Assembly (NCBI GenBank): GCA_903927685.1
Contig: CAIYOB010001394.1
Location: forward strand, 1 to 22,345
Direction: 5' to 3'
Source of the DNA: an uncultured Planctomycetaceae bacterium
GTDB lineage: Bacteria > Planctomycetota > Planctomycetia > Pirellulales > Pirellulaceae
DNA: 22,345 nt
The notes under the pieces are model-generated. The model did no database searches, was not told the DNA's origin, and worked only from the letters and a program-made list of their open reading frames with translations. Positions 7,409 to 15,016 of the stretch are shown here, one piece after another. Position numbers and translations under genes: made by a program. Within the stretch, counting starts at the first letter, position 1, and every line of letters starts with the position of its first letter.

Positions 7409-8752
7409 ATGAACGCTCCCACCCCTGCGGCTTCGGCCTCCCGCCGAGACTTCCTGAAGCAGACGTCGTCCGCGCTGGCCGGCTTGTCCCTGGCCAGCGG
7501 ATTGGCGGCGCGCAGCTACGCGGCCGAGGAGAACACGATCAAAGTCGCCCTGATCGGTTGCGGCGGGCGCGGGACCGGTGCCGCCGCCAATGCGCTGGCG
7601 ACCGCCGGGCCGACCCAGTTGGTCGCCATGGCCGACGCCTTTGACTATCGCCTGGCGGGCAGCTTGAAGAACTTGTCGGCGAACTTTGCCGGCAAGGTGG
7701 ACGTGCCGCCGGACCGGCAGTTCCTCGGCTTGGACGGCTACAAGAAAGCGATCGACCTGATCGCTCCCGGCGGGGTCGCCATTCTGGCCACGCCTCCCGG
7801 CTTTCGGCCCGTTCATTTGGAATACGCGGTGGCCAAAGGCTGCAACGTGTTCATGGAAAAGTCCTTTGCCGTGGATGCGCCCGGGATCCGGCGCGTGCTG
7901 AAAGCGGGTGAAGAGGCCCAGAAGAAGAACCTCAAGATCGCCGGCGGATTGATGAGCCGCCACTACCAACCGCTCGAGGACGCCGTGGCCCGCATCCACG
8001 ACGGGCTGATCGGCGAGGTGATCACGGCTTGGGCGTATCGCGTGCACGGCCCCGTCGGCTACGGCGCCCGACCCGAGGGCGTCAGTGAACTGGCCCACCA
8101 GATCCGCAACTATTCGAACTTTACGTGGCTCAACGGCAGCTTTCTGTTGGACTGGCTGATTCACAATCTGGACGTCTGCTGCTGGGTCAAGAACGCCTGG
8201 CCGGTCTCGGCGCAAGGCCAGGGAGGGCGTCAAGTCCGCAGCGAGCCCGATCAGCTGTTCGATCACTACGCCGTCGAGTACAGCTTTGCGGACGGGACGC
8301 GGCTGTTCGCCCAGGGCCGGCACCAGGCCAACACCTGGGGCTTCTTTGGCGACATCATCCACGGCGCCAAGGGCTCGGCAGTCCTGGGCGAAGGCATCAC
8401 GGATCCGAAGATCTACAAGGGCCACCGGCAGACGGCGGAGAACCAAGTCTGGACGTACCAGGGCGCGCCCTGCAATCACTATCAGAAGGAGCACGACCTG
8501 CTGTTCGCGGCGATCCGCGAGGACAAGCCGTACAACGAGACCGAGCGCTGCGCGTACGCCGCGATGACCGGGATCCTGGGCCGCATGGCCGCGGAATCCG
8601 GCCAGGAGATCACCTGGGATCAGGCGCTGGCGTCCGACCTGGAACTGGCTCCGGGCCTGGACCAGTACACCCTGGATTCCGCTCCGCCGGTCAAGGCCGA
8701 CGAGCAGGGCCGCTATGCGGTCGCCATGCCGGGAATCACCAAGGTCCTGTAG
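7409..8752 (+). CDS. Tat-exported Gfo/Idh/MocA family oxidoreductase (copy 1)
   Basis: A 447-residue NAD(P)-dependent sugar or polyol oxidoreductase of the planctomycete type. The Tat signal SRRDFLK (11-17) is followed by a short hydrophobic stretch and an Ala-rich cleavage site near 38. The Rossmann motif VALIGCGGRGTGA (46-58) binds the cofactor. The family's EKP motif reads EKS (150-152), keeping the catalytic-type lysine but losing the proline. The C-terminal half shows WLNGSFLLDWLIHNLDVCCW and ends in AMPGITKVL. AGGA (7398-7401) supports the ATG. Its stop lies 9 bases from the stop of the convergent histidine kinase gene. It is clearly paralogous to the protein at 13676-15007, which shares the same layout and C-terminal motif. 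The sugar substrate cannot be told from sequence. Confidence 0.92.
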   Translation: MNAPTPAASASRRDFLKQTSSALAGLSLASGLAARSYAAEENTIKVALIGCGGRGTGAAANALATAGPTQLVAMADAFDYRLAGSLKNLSANFAGKVDVPPDRQFLGLDGYKKAIDLIAPGGVAILATPPGFRPVHLEYAVAKGCNVFMEKSFAVDAPGIRRVLKAGEEAQKKNLKIAGGLMSRHYQPLEDAVARIHDGLIGEVITAWAYRVHGPVGYGARPEGVSELAHQIRNYSNFTWLNGSFLLDWLIHNLDVCCWVKNAWPVSAQGQGGRQVRSEPDQLFDHYAVEYSFADGTRLFAQGRHQANTWGFFGDIIHGAKGSAVLGEGITDPKIYKGHRQTAENQVWTYQGAPCNHYQKEHDLLFAAIREDKPYNETERCAYAAMTGILGRMAAESGQEITWDQALASDLELAPGLDQYTLDSAPPVKADEQGRYAVAMPGITKVL

Positions 8753-8761
8753 GCGGCAATC

Positions 8762-9892
8762 TCACCACGCCCGGCGCTTGTCGGCGCTGGGCGCCAGGCA
8801 GTCCTGGCTGCGCGGGACTGTCAGTAACACGCGAGTCCCCTGGCGGGAACTCTCGATTTTCGCCCGGGCGCCGATCAGTCGCGCCCGGTCGCGAATACCG
8901 ACCAGTCCGTAGTGGTCGGGGCCGACCGAATCCGGATCGAAACCGCGGCCCCAGTCCTGCACGACGACTTGCAGTTCCTCGGCGCCGTCCAGCAGGTCCA
9001 CGCGGGCGCGCTCGGACTTGCTGTGCCGCTGGATGTTGGTCAGGCACTCTTGCACAATCCGATAGATCGCCAACTCGCATTCCGGAGCCATTCGCGGGAA
9101 GTGCGGATCGATCGACAGTTCGACCGCCAATTCGCCCGACCGCGAGGCCCGCTGGGTCAAAGTCCGCAGGGCTCCGATCAAACCGGCCGTGGACAAATCC
9201 GGGGGCCGCACGTGCTCGATCAACTGGCGGGCCTCCGCCGCTCCCTCCCGCAGAGCCTCGGCGGCAAAATCCAGCTTCTGTTCGGCGTTCGGTTTCTGAT
9301 GCTCCAGGCTCCAGCGGTAGGCGTCCAGTTGCATCAAAGCGCTCAGCATCTGCTGAACAAAACCGTCGTGGATCTCGTAGGCGATCAACTGCCGCTCGCG
9401 ATCATTCAGCTTGAGGACCTGTTCGAGCGCCGCCAGTTTCTCGTCCTTGGCTTGCTCGGCCGCATGCCGTTCCGTGGCGTCCTCCAGGACGGTCAGAATG
9501 CACGCCGTGCCCTCGCAGACCAGCGGCCTCTGCCAGACCGACAGCCACAATGGTGTCTCGTCGCGGCGCTGGCTTTCCATCACTTCGCCGCGGACCTGCC
9601 CATCGCGTTTCAGCAACTCCTTCAGGCGGCGGCGATCGCGCAGCTTGGGAAAGAGGAAATCACCGTTTCGGTTCCAGAGCTTGGCCGCGTCTCGGCCCAC
9701 CAGCGAGTCCAACGCGGAATTAGTGTACAGGATAGCACCATCCGATTGGCGGATCAGCGCCAGGGGAATTGGAAGTTGCTCGACGATCTTGCGGAACCCT
9801 TCCGCCGTCCCGTGCAGTTGCTTCGGGAGGGGCGGTGGTCGCTTGGCCGAAGATTCGGCCGGATCGGACTTGCGTTCTTCGGGAGTCGTCAT
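8762..9892 (-). CDS. PAS-domain sensor histidine kinase, NarX/DesK type (HisKA_3)
   Basis: A 376-residue kinase without membrane segments, so it is probably a cytoplasmic sensor. A PAS-like domain (~28-145, FRKIVEQLPIPLALIRQSDG onward) is followed by a short helical linker. The HisKA_3 dimerisation domain has YEIHDGFVQQM, with His175 as the expected phosphate acceptor. A HATPase_c domain shows the N box QECLTNIQRHS (281-291), the G box DWGRGFDP (313-320) and HYGLVGIRDRA (327-337). The ATG is preceded by a purine-rich GGAGGA (complement of 9901-9906). No LuxR-type response regulator lies in the window, so it is an orphan here. Its signal and target are unknown. It is convergent with the Gfo/Idh/MocA gene and divergent from the gene at 10182. 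Confidence 0.93.
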   Translation of the reverse strand: MTTPEERKSDPAESSAKRPPPLPKQLHGTAEGFRKIVEQLPIPLALIRQSDGAILYTNSALDSLVGRDAAKLWNRNGDFLFPKLRDRRRLKELLKRDGQVRGEVMESQRRDETPLWLSVWQRPLVCEGTACILTVLEDATERHAAEQAKDEKLAALEQVLKLNDRERQLIAYEIHDGFVQQMLSALMQLDAYRWSLEHQKPNAEQKLDFAAEALREGAAEARQLIEHVRPPDLSTAGLIGALRTLTQRASRSGELAVELSIDPHFPRMAPECELAIYRIVQECLTNIQRHSKSERARVDLLDGAEELQVVVQDWGRGFDPDSVGPDHYGLVGIRDRARLIGARAKIESSRQGTRVLLTVPRSQDCLAPSADKRRAW

Positions 9893-9912
9893 TGCCCGTT
9901 TCCTCCCTCGCC

Positions 9913-9941
9913 TCTATTCCCAAGAATTGGGTAACCGTCAA
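9913..9941 (-). promoter_or_regulatory. putative promoter with spacer palindrome upstream of the histidine kinase
   Basis: On the - strand, TTGACG (complement of 9936-9941, 5 of 6 to the -35 consensus) lies 17 bases from AATAGA (complement of 9913-9918, 3 of 6 to the -10). The spacer contains the palindrome CCCAAGAATTGGG (9919-9931), with 5-bp arms around GAA. A palindrome between -35 and -10 is a common operator position. The implied leader is only ~14 nt, which weakens the call. Confidence 0.27.
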
Positions 9942-10181
9942 GTGCCCCTAGAATATCGTATCATGGTGCACCCGTCGAGTACACCAGTCGAGCGTTTCTT
10001 GTCCACAATAGACATATTGCGATTCGTTGATGGGTATGGTTTCTTGGCCCGCGCTACCCGATTCATCTTGACGCACAGCGGCAAAATCGAACACTCTACT
10101 CCATCGCGCATCCGGAATCTGCATCATTCCCGGTCGCGAGTGCTCGCCAGCCGAACGAATCCTCAGCCAGGAGAAACTCCC

Positions 10182-11420
10182 ATGTCGATATCCGCTGTTG
10201 GCTTCTGCGTGATCCTGCTTGTCCAGACGGGGCCACTCGACGGCGAGTCGCAGTTACAGTTCAATCCGCTGCAATCTCCGGCGGTGTCCGAACCCCAAGA
10301 GCCGCAAGGGGTTGGGCTGGCGTCGCCGCAGGCAACGCCCAGTCCCGAATCGGCCGTGCGCCCGGAATCCGCTGCCAATCCCGAGCCGGCCGGCCTCCAG
10401 CCGCCCGATTCGTCCGCGCTTCGTTCCGTCTACGGCGGCCCCGTGGCCGACGCGGCGGACTCGCCCCCGGCACTCAACCAGCCGCCGGCGCTTCGTCAGT
10501 CTCCGGCACCAACGGTCAGTCAGCCTCCGGCGACGTTGGTCGAGTCTGCCCCGGCCGTACTCGCGACGTCCTCGCCGGCCGAATTGCTCTTGCGGCAATC
10601 ACTTCAGGCCCCGGACGAAAATCCGATTCCAGGCCGGCCTGTCGCTTTGCGAACGCTGCTCGGCCACGCGGCGGGTGAGTCGCGACAAGTGGAGACCGTG
10701 CGCGCGTATTGGCGGCTGACGCGGGCCGTGGCCGACTACCATTTCGCCGTGGCTGAGCACCAATTCCTGGCTGCGGTGCCCGCGGGGCGCGAGGATCAGT
10801 TGTCGCTTGCGGCCGCCCAGGCGTCGGCCAAAGCCGAACAGGCTGAAGCGAGGCTGACAGCGGTGCGCGCCCAACAGGCACTGGTCAAGGTTTCGCCACA
10901 GGCCGACGGTGGTCAACTACCGCTGCCAGCGGATCTACCGCTGGTCGGCGCCTATCGCACGCATTTCCAGGAACTGAATCAACACGGGGTCGCCCGGGAC
11001 GAACTGGGAGCAATCGACCAGAGTCTGCCCGTGATCCGTGACGTGATTGACGCCCAGGCGGGAGCGGTCGAGGCGGCCGCCGCCGCCCTGGCTCCGGCAC
11101 TCCAGGCGTATCAGCAGGGGCAGGCTTCGCTCGCCCAAGTCCTGGACGCGCACGAACGGTTGCGCCGCCATCGCCGGGCGTTCTTGACGGCGGTCGAGCA
11201 GTACAACGCCGAAATCGCCGGCTATGCCCTGGCCGTGTCGCTGCCGACCGTCACCGGCGAGCGGATCGCCGCCCTGTTGATCCACGACCAGCCGCTGGGG
11301 AAATCCGTGCTAGCCGGCAAGAAGATTGGCGGCGATATCCAGCGCGTCTCGAACGAAGAGCCGGTCGCGGAGGAGGCCGGCGGCGTGCAATTCCGCACGC
11401 CGAGGATGGGCAATCCGTAG
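10182..11420 (+). CDS. probable secreted Pro/Ala-rich coiled-coil protein, distantly TolC-like
   Basis: A 412-residue protein I cannot name with certainty. The frame is open from 9411, but that part is antisense to the histidine kinase. ATG 10182 is chosen because AGGAG (10169-10173) precedes it and a hydrophobic start (MSISAVGFCVILLVQTG) resembles a short signal peptide. Residues ~25-145 are low-complexity Pro/Ala/Ser-rich. Residues ~150-370 are mostly helical with coiled-coil character, including VRAYWRLTRAVADYHFAVAE, LPLVGAYRTHFQ and FLTAVEQYNAEIAGYALAV. The last motif resembles the helical hairpin of TolC-type outer-membrane efflux proteins. There are no partner efflux genes nearby. It may be a planctomycete-specific envelope protein. 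The gene is real by start signal and composition; the function is unknown. Confidence 0.72.
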   Translation: MSISAVGFCVILLVQTGPLDGESQLQFNPLQSPAVSEPQEPQGVGLASPQATPSPESAVRPESAANPEPAGLQPPDSSALRSVYGGPVADAADSPPALNQPPALRQSPAPTVSQPPATLVESAPAVLATSSPAELLLRQSLQAPDENPIPGRPVALRTLLGHAAGESRQVETVRAYWRLTRAVADYHFAVAEHQFLAAVPAGREDQLSLAAAQASAKAEQAEARLTAVRAQQALVKVSPQADGGQLPLPADLPLVGAYRTHFQELNQHGVARDELGAIDQSLPVIRDVIDAQAGAVEAAAAALAPALQAYQQGQASLAQVLDAHERLRRHRRAFLTAVEQYNAEIAGYALAVSLPTVTGERIAALLIHDQPLGKSVLAGKKIGGDIQRVSNEEPVAEEAGGVQFRTPRMGNP

Positions 11421-11444
11421 ACCGTGTGCCCTGCCGCCACTTGT

Positions 11445-11849
11445 TCACTGCAGCCACTTGCCCGCCAGGAACCCGAGGTAGCTGACTGCGGTGGCGAGCG
11501 CGCCGCCCCAGAGCAGATCCACGATCGTGATGATCAACGGCCAGTCCCTGACGGTGGCCAGATTGGTCAGGTCGTAGGTGGCGTACGTGACCAGTCCGAA
11601 CAGGGCTCCCAGTACTAGAACCTTTTTCATCGACCCGGCCTGCAGACTGGGAACGATGACGAAGATCAGCAGTCCCGCAATGAACAGCAGATAGAACACA
11701 ATGGCCGCCGTCCAGTTCGGATCGGGGCGAAGCAGGAAGCCCAAGTGCGTCTTGTAGAAACTCTTCGCGACCAGCCCCAGCCAGACCATGTCGATCGCGA
11801 AGAAAGCAAGGAGCGTGCAGAGGTACAGTTTCAGATAATAGGTCAGCAT
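11445..11849 (-). CDS. DUF2177 family membrane protein
   Basis: A 134-residue integral membrane protein with about four transmembrane segments. It is recognised as DUF2177 by AIDMVWLGLVAKSFYKTHLG and ALFGLVTYATYDLTNLATVR, plus a C-terminal WGGALATAV helix. Length is normal for the family, whose function is unknown. The frame is open to 11969, but that extension (MGIAWAVKGRR...) is charged and non-homologous. ATG 11849, preceded by GAGG five bases upstream, starts the first membrane helix. The gene is convergent with the coiled-coil protein (24 bases between stops) and divergent from the Uma2 gene, so it is probably a single-gene transcript. Confidence 0.88.
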   Translation of the reverse strand: MLTYYLKLYLCTLLAFFAIDMVWLGLVAKSFYKTHLGFLLRPDPNWTAAIVFYLLFIAGLLIFVIVPSLQAGSMKKVLVLGALFGLVTYATYDLTNLATVRDWPLIITIVDLLWGGALATAVSYLGFLAGKWLQ

Positions 11850-11916
11850 CTTGGCCTCGGATGTTTGCCGCTCACGGGGAAGTCCGTCAGTGTTCCGCCG
11901 TGAAGATGATAGTGCT

Positions 11917-11953
11917 CGGTCAAGGCGGAATGAAGCTCGGCGGCCCTTGACCG
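11917..11953. repeat. inverted repeat in the divergent DUF2177/Uma2 gap
   Basis: CGGTCAAGG (11917-11925) and CCTTGACCG (11945-11953) are perfect 9-bp inverted repeats separated by 19 bases, in the 257-base gap between the divergent starts. The arms are centred 28 bases apart, about 2.7 helical turns, which fits binding of a dimeric regulator. The element could also fold as a hairpin in the DUF2177 leader. Confidence 0.4.
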
Positions 11954-12039
11954 CCCAAGCGATCCCCATGCCTCCGAGCTGAGGCGGCTACCGGAGCGGG
12001 GTTGCGAGAGCTTCCCTTTCGCCGTTCACCCGCCACCGA

Positions 12040-12045
12040 TATAAT
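12040..12045 (+). promoter_or_regulatory. putative -10 element for the Uma2 gene
   Basis: TATAAT is a perfect -10 hexamer in otherwise GC-rich DNA, 61 bases before the Uma2 start codon. The hexamer 17 bases upstream (TTTCGC, 12017-12022) is a poor -35, so this rests on the -10 alone. Confidence 0.35.
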
Positions 12046-12106
12046 CAACTTGGCGGTCGAGGCCGTGAGCAACCGTGCGGTTAGGCGGCAGCCAGGAGTC
12101 GTTCGA

Positions 12107-12835
12107 ATGTCTTCGGTGATCCACGTCAGCCAGGTCTACTATCCGGAATCGGACGGCAAACCCATGGGCGAAACAGACGACCATCGCCAGGAAATCGTCC
12201 GGCACATCGAGATCCTGGAGAACTACTACCGCGGGCAGAAGGTCTGTGTTTCCGGCAACTTGCTGATCTACTACGTGCAAGGCGATCCACGGACCTACGT
12301 CGTGCCCGATGCGTTTGTGGTCAAGGGCATCCCGCCCAAGAATCGGCGCACTTACAAGCTCTGGGTCGAGGGCAAATCACCCGAGGTGGTGATCGAGACG
12401 ACGTCGCGCAAGACGCGGCGCAAGGACACGAAGGAAAAGCCGGAACTGTACGCCCGGCTGGGAATCAAAGAGTACTTCTTGTTCGATCCGCACCTGGAGT
12501 ACCTGGATCCGCCGTTGCGGGGCTACCGGTTGGCTGGCGACGATTACGAGCGGATCGAACCGGACGCCCACGGCCAGTTGGAAAGCCGCGAGCTGGGTCT
12601 GCGATTGAGGATTGGCGAGGGCCACCTGGAATTTGTGCGCCGGGACACGGGGGAGCGGCTGCTGACGGCGAACGAACGGGCCGAACGCGATGCGGAACGT
12701 GCCGAACGCGAAGCAGAACGGGCCGAACGCGAAGGCGAGGCCCGGCAACGCGAGACACAAGCCCGCTTGGCCGCCGAAGCCGAGATCGTCCGACTCCGCG
12801 CCGAGTTGGCTCGCCGGCCCCCGTTGGCGGAGTAA
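12107..12835 (+). CDS. Uma2 family (DUF820) putative endonuclease with AER-rich coiled tail
   Basis: A 242-residue protein of the PD-(D/E)XK-like Uma2 family, which is abundant in cyanobacteria and planctomycetes. The core (~15-180) contains VVPDAF (65-70, with the PD aspartate D68), PEVVIETTSRKTRRKDTKEK (92-111, with E97) and ELYARLGIKEYFLFDP (113-128). Residues 187-236 form a highly charged helical tail rich in AER units, probably a coiled coil. The frame is open back to 12002, but ATG 12107 has AGGAG at 12094-12098 and starts at the expected place. The nuclease fold is established for the family by similarity. Its biological role is unknown, and no mobile-element features are seen beside it. 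Confidence 0.88.
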   Translation: MSSVIHVSQVYYPESDGKPMGETDDHRQEIVRHIEILENYYRGQKVCVSGNLLIYYVQGDPRTYVVPDAFVVKGIPPKNRRTYKLWVEGKSPEVVIETTSRKTRRKDTKEKPELYARLGIKEYFLFDPHLEYLDPPLRGYRLAGDDYERIEPDAHGQLESRELGLRLRIGEGHLEFVRRDTGERLLTANERAERDAERAEREAERAEREGEARQRETQARLAAEAEIVRLRAELARRPPLAE

Positions 12836-12951
12836 TCGCGACGTGGTCGGGCGGCGCAAATTCAAGCCGTCAAAAAACCGAGGGGAGATTCGCAGAGCAC
12901 GAGGGCACCTCCCACCGCCGGTCAAAGCCCCGCAACCTTGGGGACATCGCC

Positions 12952-13635
12952 ATGCGTGAGCAGCCGCCTGCGCGGCAACTGGATGAACGCGACCGCCGGG
13001 CCGAAACGCTGCGGAACGACGCGACTCGCCGCGATTTCCTGCGGCGTTCCGCTGTGGCGGCGATGGCCGCCGGGCTGGGCCCGTCGGCCTGGGCCGCGGA
13101 GCCGGAACCGCTGAAGATCGGCATCCGCGCGGCCAGCCTGAAGCTGGCCGGCACACCGGACGTGTTTCAGGTGGCCGCCCGCATCCCGGGTATCCGGGGC
13201 GTGGAGGTGCAGGCAACGGCTGGCCAGCCCAACCTGCGTGATCCAGACACCGTCCGGCAGTACAAACGGGAAGCCGATCGCTGGGGACTGCAAGTGCCGT
13301 CCCTGGCCGGCATTTGGGATCGCGGCGTCACGATCCACAGCCCGAACGCGGCCGACAGCGTGCTCGCTTCGATCCGTGCCGCCGAGATGCTCGGCGCCGG
13401 CGTGCTGCTCGCCGCTTTCTTTCAACAGGATGCACCCGTGATGACCGACGAGTCCTCCTACGGCCCGATTGTCTCGCTGCTGCAACGAGTCGCCGGCCGG
13501 GCGGCGGACGCCGGCATCGTAATCGGCCTGGAGAACTCGCTCAGTCCCGCCGACAACAAGAAGCTGGTTGACCTCGTCAATCACCCGGCCATCGCCGTGT
13601 ACTATGATCCTCACAACATGCAAACGTGTTCCTGA
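12952..13635 (+). CDS. Tat-signal TIM-barrel sugar isomerase/epimerase-like protein, C-terminally truncated
   Basis: A 227-residue product of the xylose-isomerase-like TIM-barrel family, exported via a Tat signal (TRRDFLRRSAVAAMAAG, 26-42). The barrel begins at LKIGIRAASLKLAG. It keeps two expected metal ligands, Glu194 in IGLENS and Asp219 in VYYDPHN. The protein stops eight residues later (…HNMQTCS), where relatives normally run on for roughly 70-90 residues that supply the later ligands. The 40 bases after the stop hold only the ribosome site of the next gene, so the missing part has been deleted rather than frame-shifted. It is probably inactive, a decaying partner of the downstream Gfo/Idh/MocA gene. 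A GGGGA stretch (12940-12944) precedes the ATG. Confidence 0.78.
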   Translation: MREQPPARQLDERDRRAETLRNDATRRDFLRRSAVAAMAAGLGPSAWAAEPEPLKIGIRAASLKLAGTPDVFQVAARIPGIRGVEVQATAGQPNLRDPDTVRQYKREADRWGLQVPSLAGIWDRGVTIHSPNAADSVLASIRAAEMLGAGVLLAAFFQQDAPVMTDESSYGPIVSLLQRVAGRAADAGIVIGLENSLSPADNKKLVDLVNHPAIAVYYDPHNMQTCS

Positions 13636-13675
13636 AAAGACACTGCTCCCCCTAACGTCACAAGGAGACGAACGC

Positions 13676-15007
13676 GTGAACGAAACCAGGACCGGCACGG
13701 CAGAGGCATCCCGGCGTCAGTTTCTGCAGGCTTCGACGGCGGCGGCCGTCGGCGCGGGACTGCTGGTCAGCGACCCCCTGGCACGCACCGTGCACAGCGC
13801 CGCAAGCGGGGACGGGATCCTGCGTGTCGGCCTGGTGGGCTGCGGTGGCCGCGGCCGAGGCGCCGCGGTCCACGCACTGACGGCGGATCCGCAGGCCCGG
13901 CTCGTGGCCTTGGCCGATGCTTTTATGGACTATGTGGACCAGTCGGTTGACGTCCTGAAGAAGACCGAGGTGGGAGACCGCGTGACCGTCGATCCCGAGC
14001 ATCGCTTCGCTGGGTTCGATGCCTACCAGAAGCTGATCCAGGCCGACGTGGACGTGGTCCTGCTGGCCACGCCGCCGCACTTCCGGCCGCTGCACTTGCA
14101 GGCCTGCGTCGACGCGGGCAAGCACGTGTTTGCCGAAAAGCCGGTCGCCGTCGATGCCCCGGGAATCCGCGCGGTGCTGGCGGCCTGCGAACAGGCCCGC
14201 GAGAAAAAACTCTCGATCGTCTCCGGCTTGATGTTCCGCTACGACCGGGGCATGCAGGAGACCATGAAACGCATTCATGACGGGGCGATCGGCGAGATCG
14301 TGGCCATCCAGACCACCTACAACGTCGGCCCGCCCTGGTTCCGCAACAAGGAACGCCAGCCGGGCTGGACCGAGATGGAGTACCAGATGCGGAACTGGTA
14401 TCCGTTCACCTGGTTGTCCGGCGATCACAACGTCGAGCAGCACGTGCACAGCCTGGACCGGTCCGCCTGGGCCTTGCGAGACCAGCCGCCGCAGCAGGCC
14501 TGGGGCTCCGGCGGCCGCCAGCTCCGCTCCGAACCGGCGATCGGGAACATCTACGACCATCACTGTGTCACCTACGAGTACGACAACGGCGTGCGCGTCT
14601 ATTCCCACTGCCGGCGGCAAGCCGGCTGTACGAACGACATCTCGGACCACGTCCTGGGCACCAAGGGACGCTGCAACTTGATGAAGTTCCGCATCGAGGG
14701 CGAAACGAACTGGCGGTACGAGGGGCCGAACCCCAACAACTTTGTTGCCGAGCACGAGGCCCTGTTCGCTTCGATCCGCACCGGCCAGCCGCTCAATAAC
14801 GGCCGGTACATGGCTCACAGCACCCTGTGGGCGATTCTGGGACGGATGGCCACGTACACCGGCAAGACGATCACCTGGGAACAGGCTATGAACTCGCAAG
14901 AAAACCTCTCGCCCGAGCGTTACGCCTGGGATGCCCAGCCGCCGATCCTGCCCGACGAGGACGGCAACTACCCGCTCGCCATGCCGGGGGTGACGAAGTT
15001 CGTGTGA
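13676..15007 (+). CDS. Tat-exported Gfo/Idh/MocA family oxidoreductase (copy 2)
   Basis: A 443-residue NAD(P)-dependent oxidoreductase. The Tat motif SRRQFLQ (12-18) is followed by a hydrophobic region. The Rossmann motif VGLVGCGGRGRGA (51-63) and an intact EKP motif (154-156, in FAEKPVAVDAPGIR) are present. The C-terminal domain has WYPFTWLSGDHNVEQHVHS and ends in AMPGVTKFV. The frame is open back to 13568, but that would overlap the TIM-barrel gene. GTG 13676 follows AGGAG (13663-13667) at ideal spacing. It lies 40 bases after the truncated TIM-barrel gene, and Gfo plus sugar isomerase is a common sugar-processing pair in planctomycetes. It is paralogous to the gene at 7409-8752. The substrate is unknown. 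Its stop faces that of the sulfatase across 9 bases. Confidence 0.92.
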   Translation: MNETRTGTAEASRRQFLQASTAAAVGAGLLVSDPLARTVHSAASGDGILRVGLVGCGGRGRGAAVHALTADPQARLVALADAFMDYVDQSVDVLKKTEVGDRVTVDPEHRFAGFDAYQKLIQADVDVVLLATPPHFRPLHLQACVDAGKHVFAEKPVAVDAPGIRAVLAACEQAREKKLSIVSGLMFRYDRGMQETMKRIHDGAIGEIVAIQTTYNVGPPWFRNKERQPGWTEMEYQMRNWYPFTWLSGDHNVEQHVHSLDRSAWALRDQPPQQAWGSGGRQLRSEPAIGNIYDHHCVTYEYDNGVRVYSHCRRQAGCTNDISDHVLGTKGRCNLMKFRIEGETNWRYEGPNPNNFVAEHEALFASIRTGQPLNNGRYMAHSTLWAILGRMATYTGKTITWEQAMNSQENLSPERYAWDAQPPILPDEDGNYPLAMPGVTKFV

Positions 15008-15016
15008 GCGCAGCCC

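Noticed and set aside
6122..8494. 790-codon open frame on the - strand
   Set aside because: It is antisense to the FGE-like and Gfo/Idh/MocA genes, crosses the intergenic repeat and has no domain motifs.
9411..10181. N-terminal extension of the coiled-coil protein back to 9411
   Set aside because: This part is antisense to the histidine kinase, looks non-protein-like, and a good ribosome site with ATG is present at 10182.
13658..14899. 413-codon open frame on the - strand
   Set aside because: It is a shadow of the second Gfo/Idh/MocA gene with no motifs of its own.
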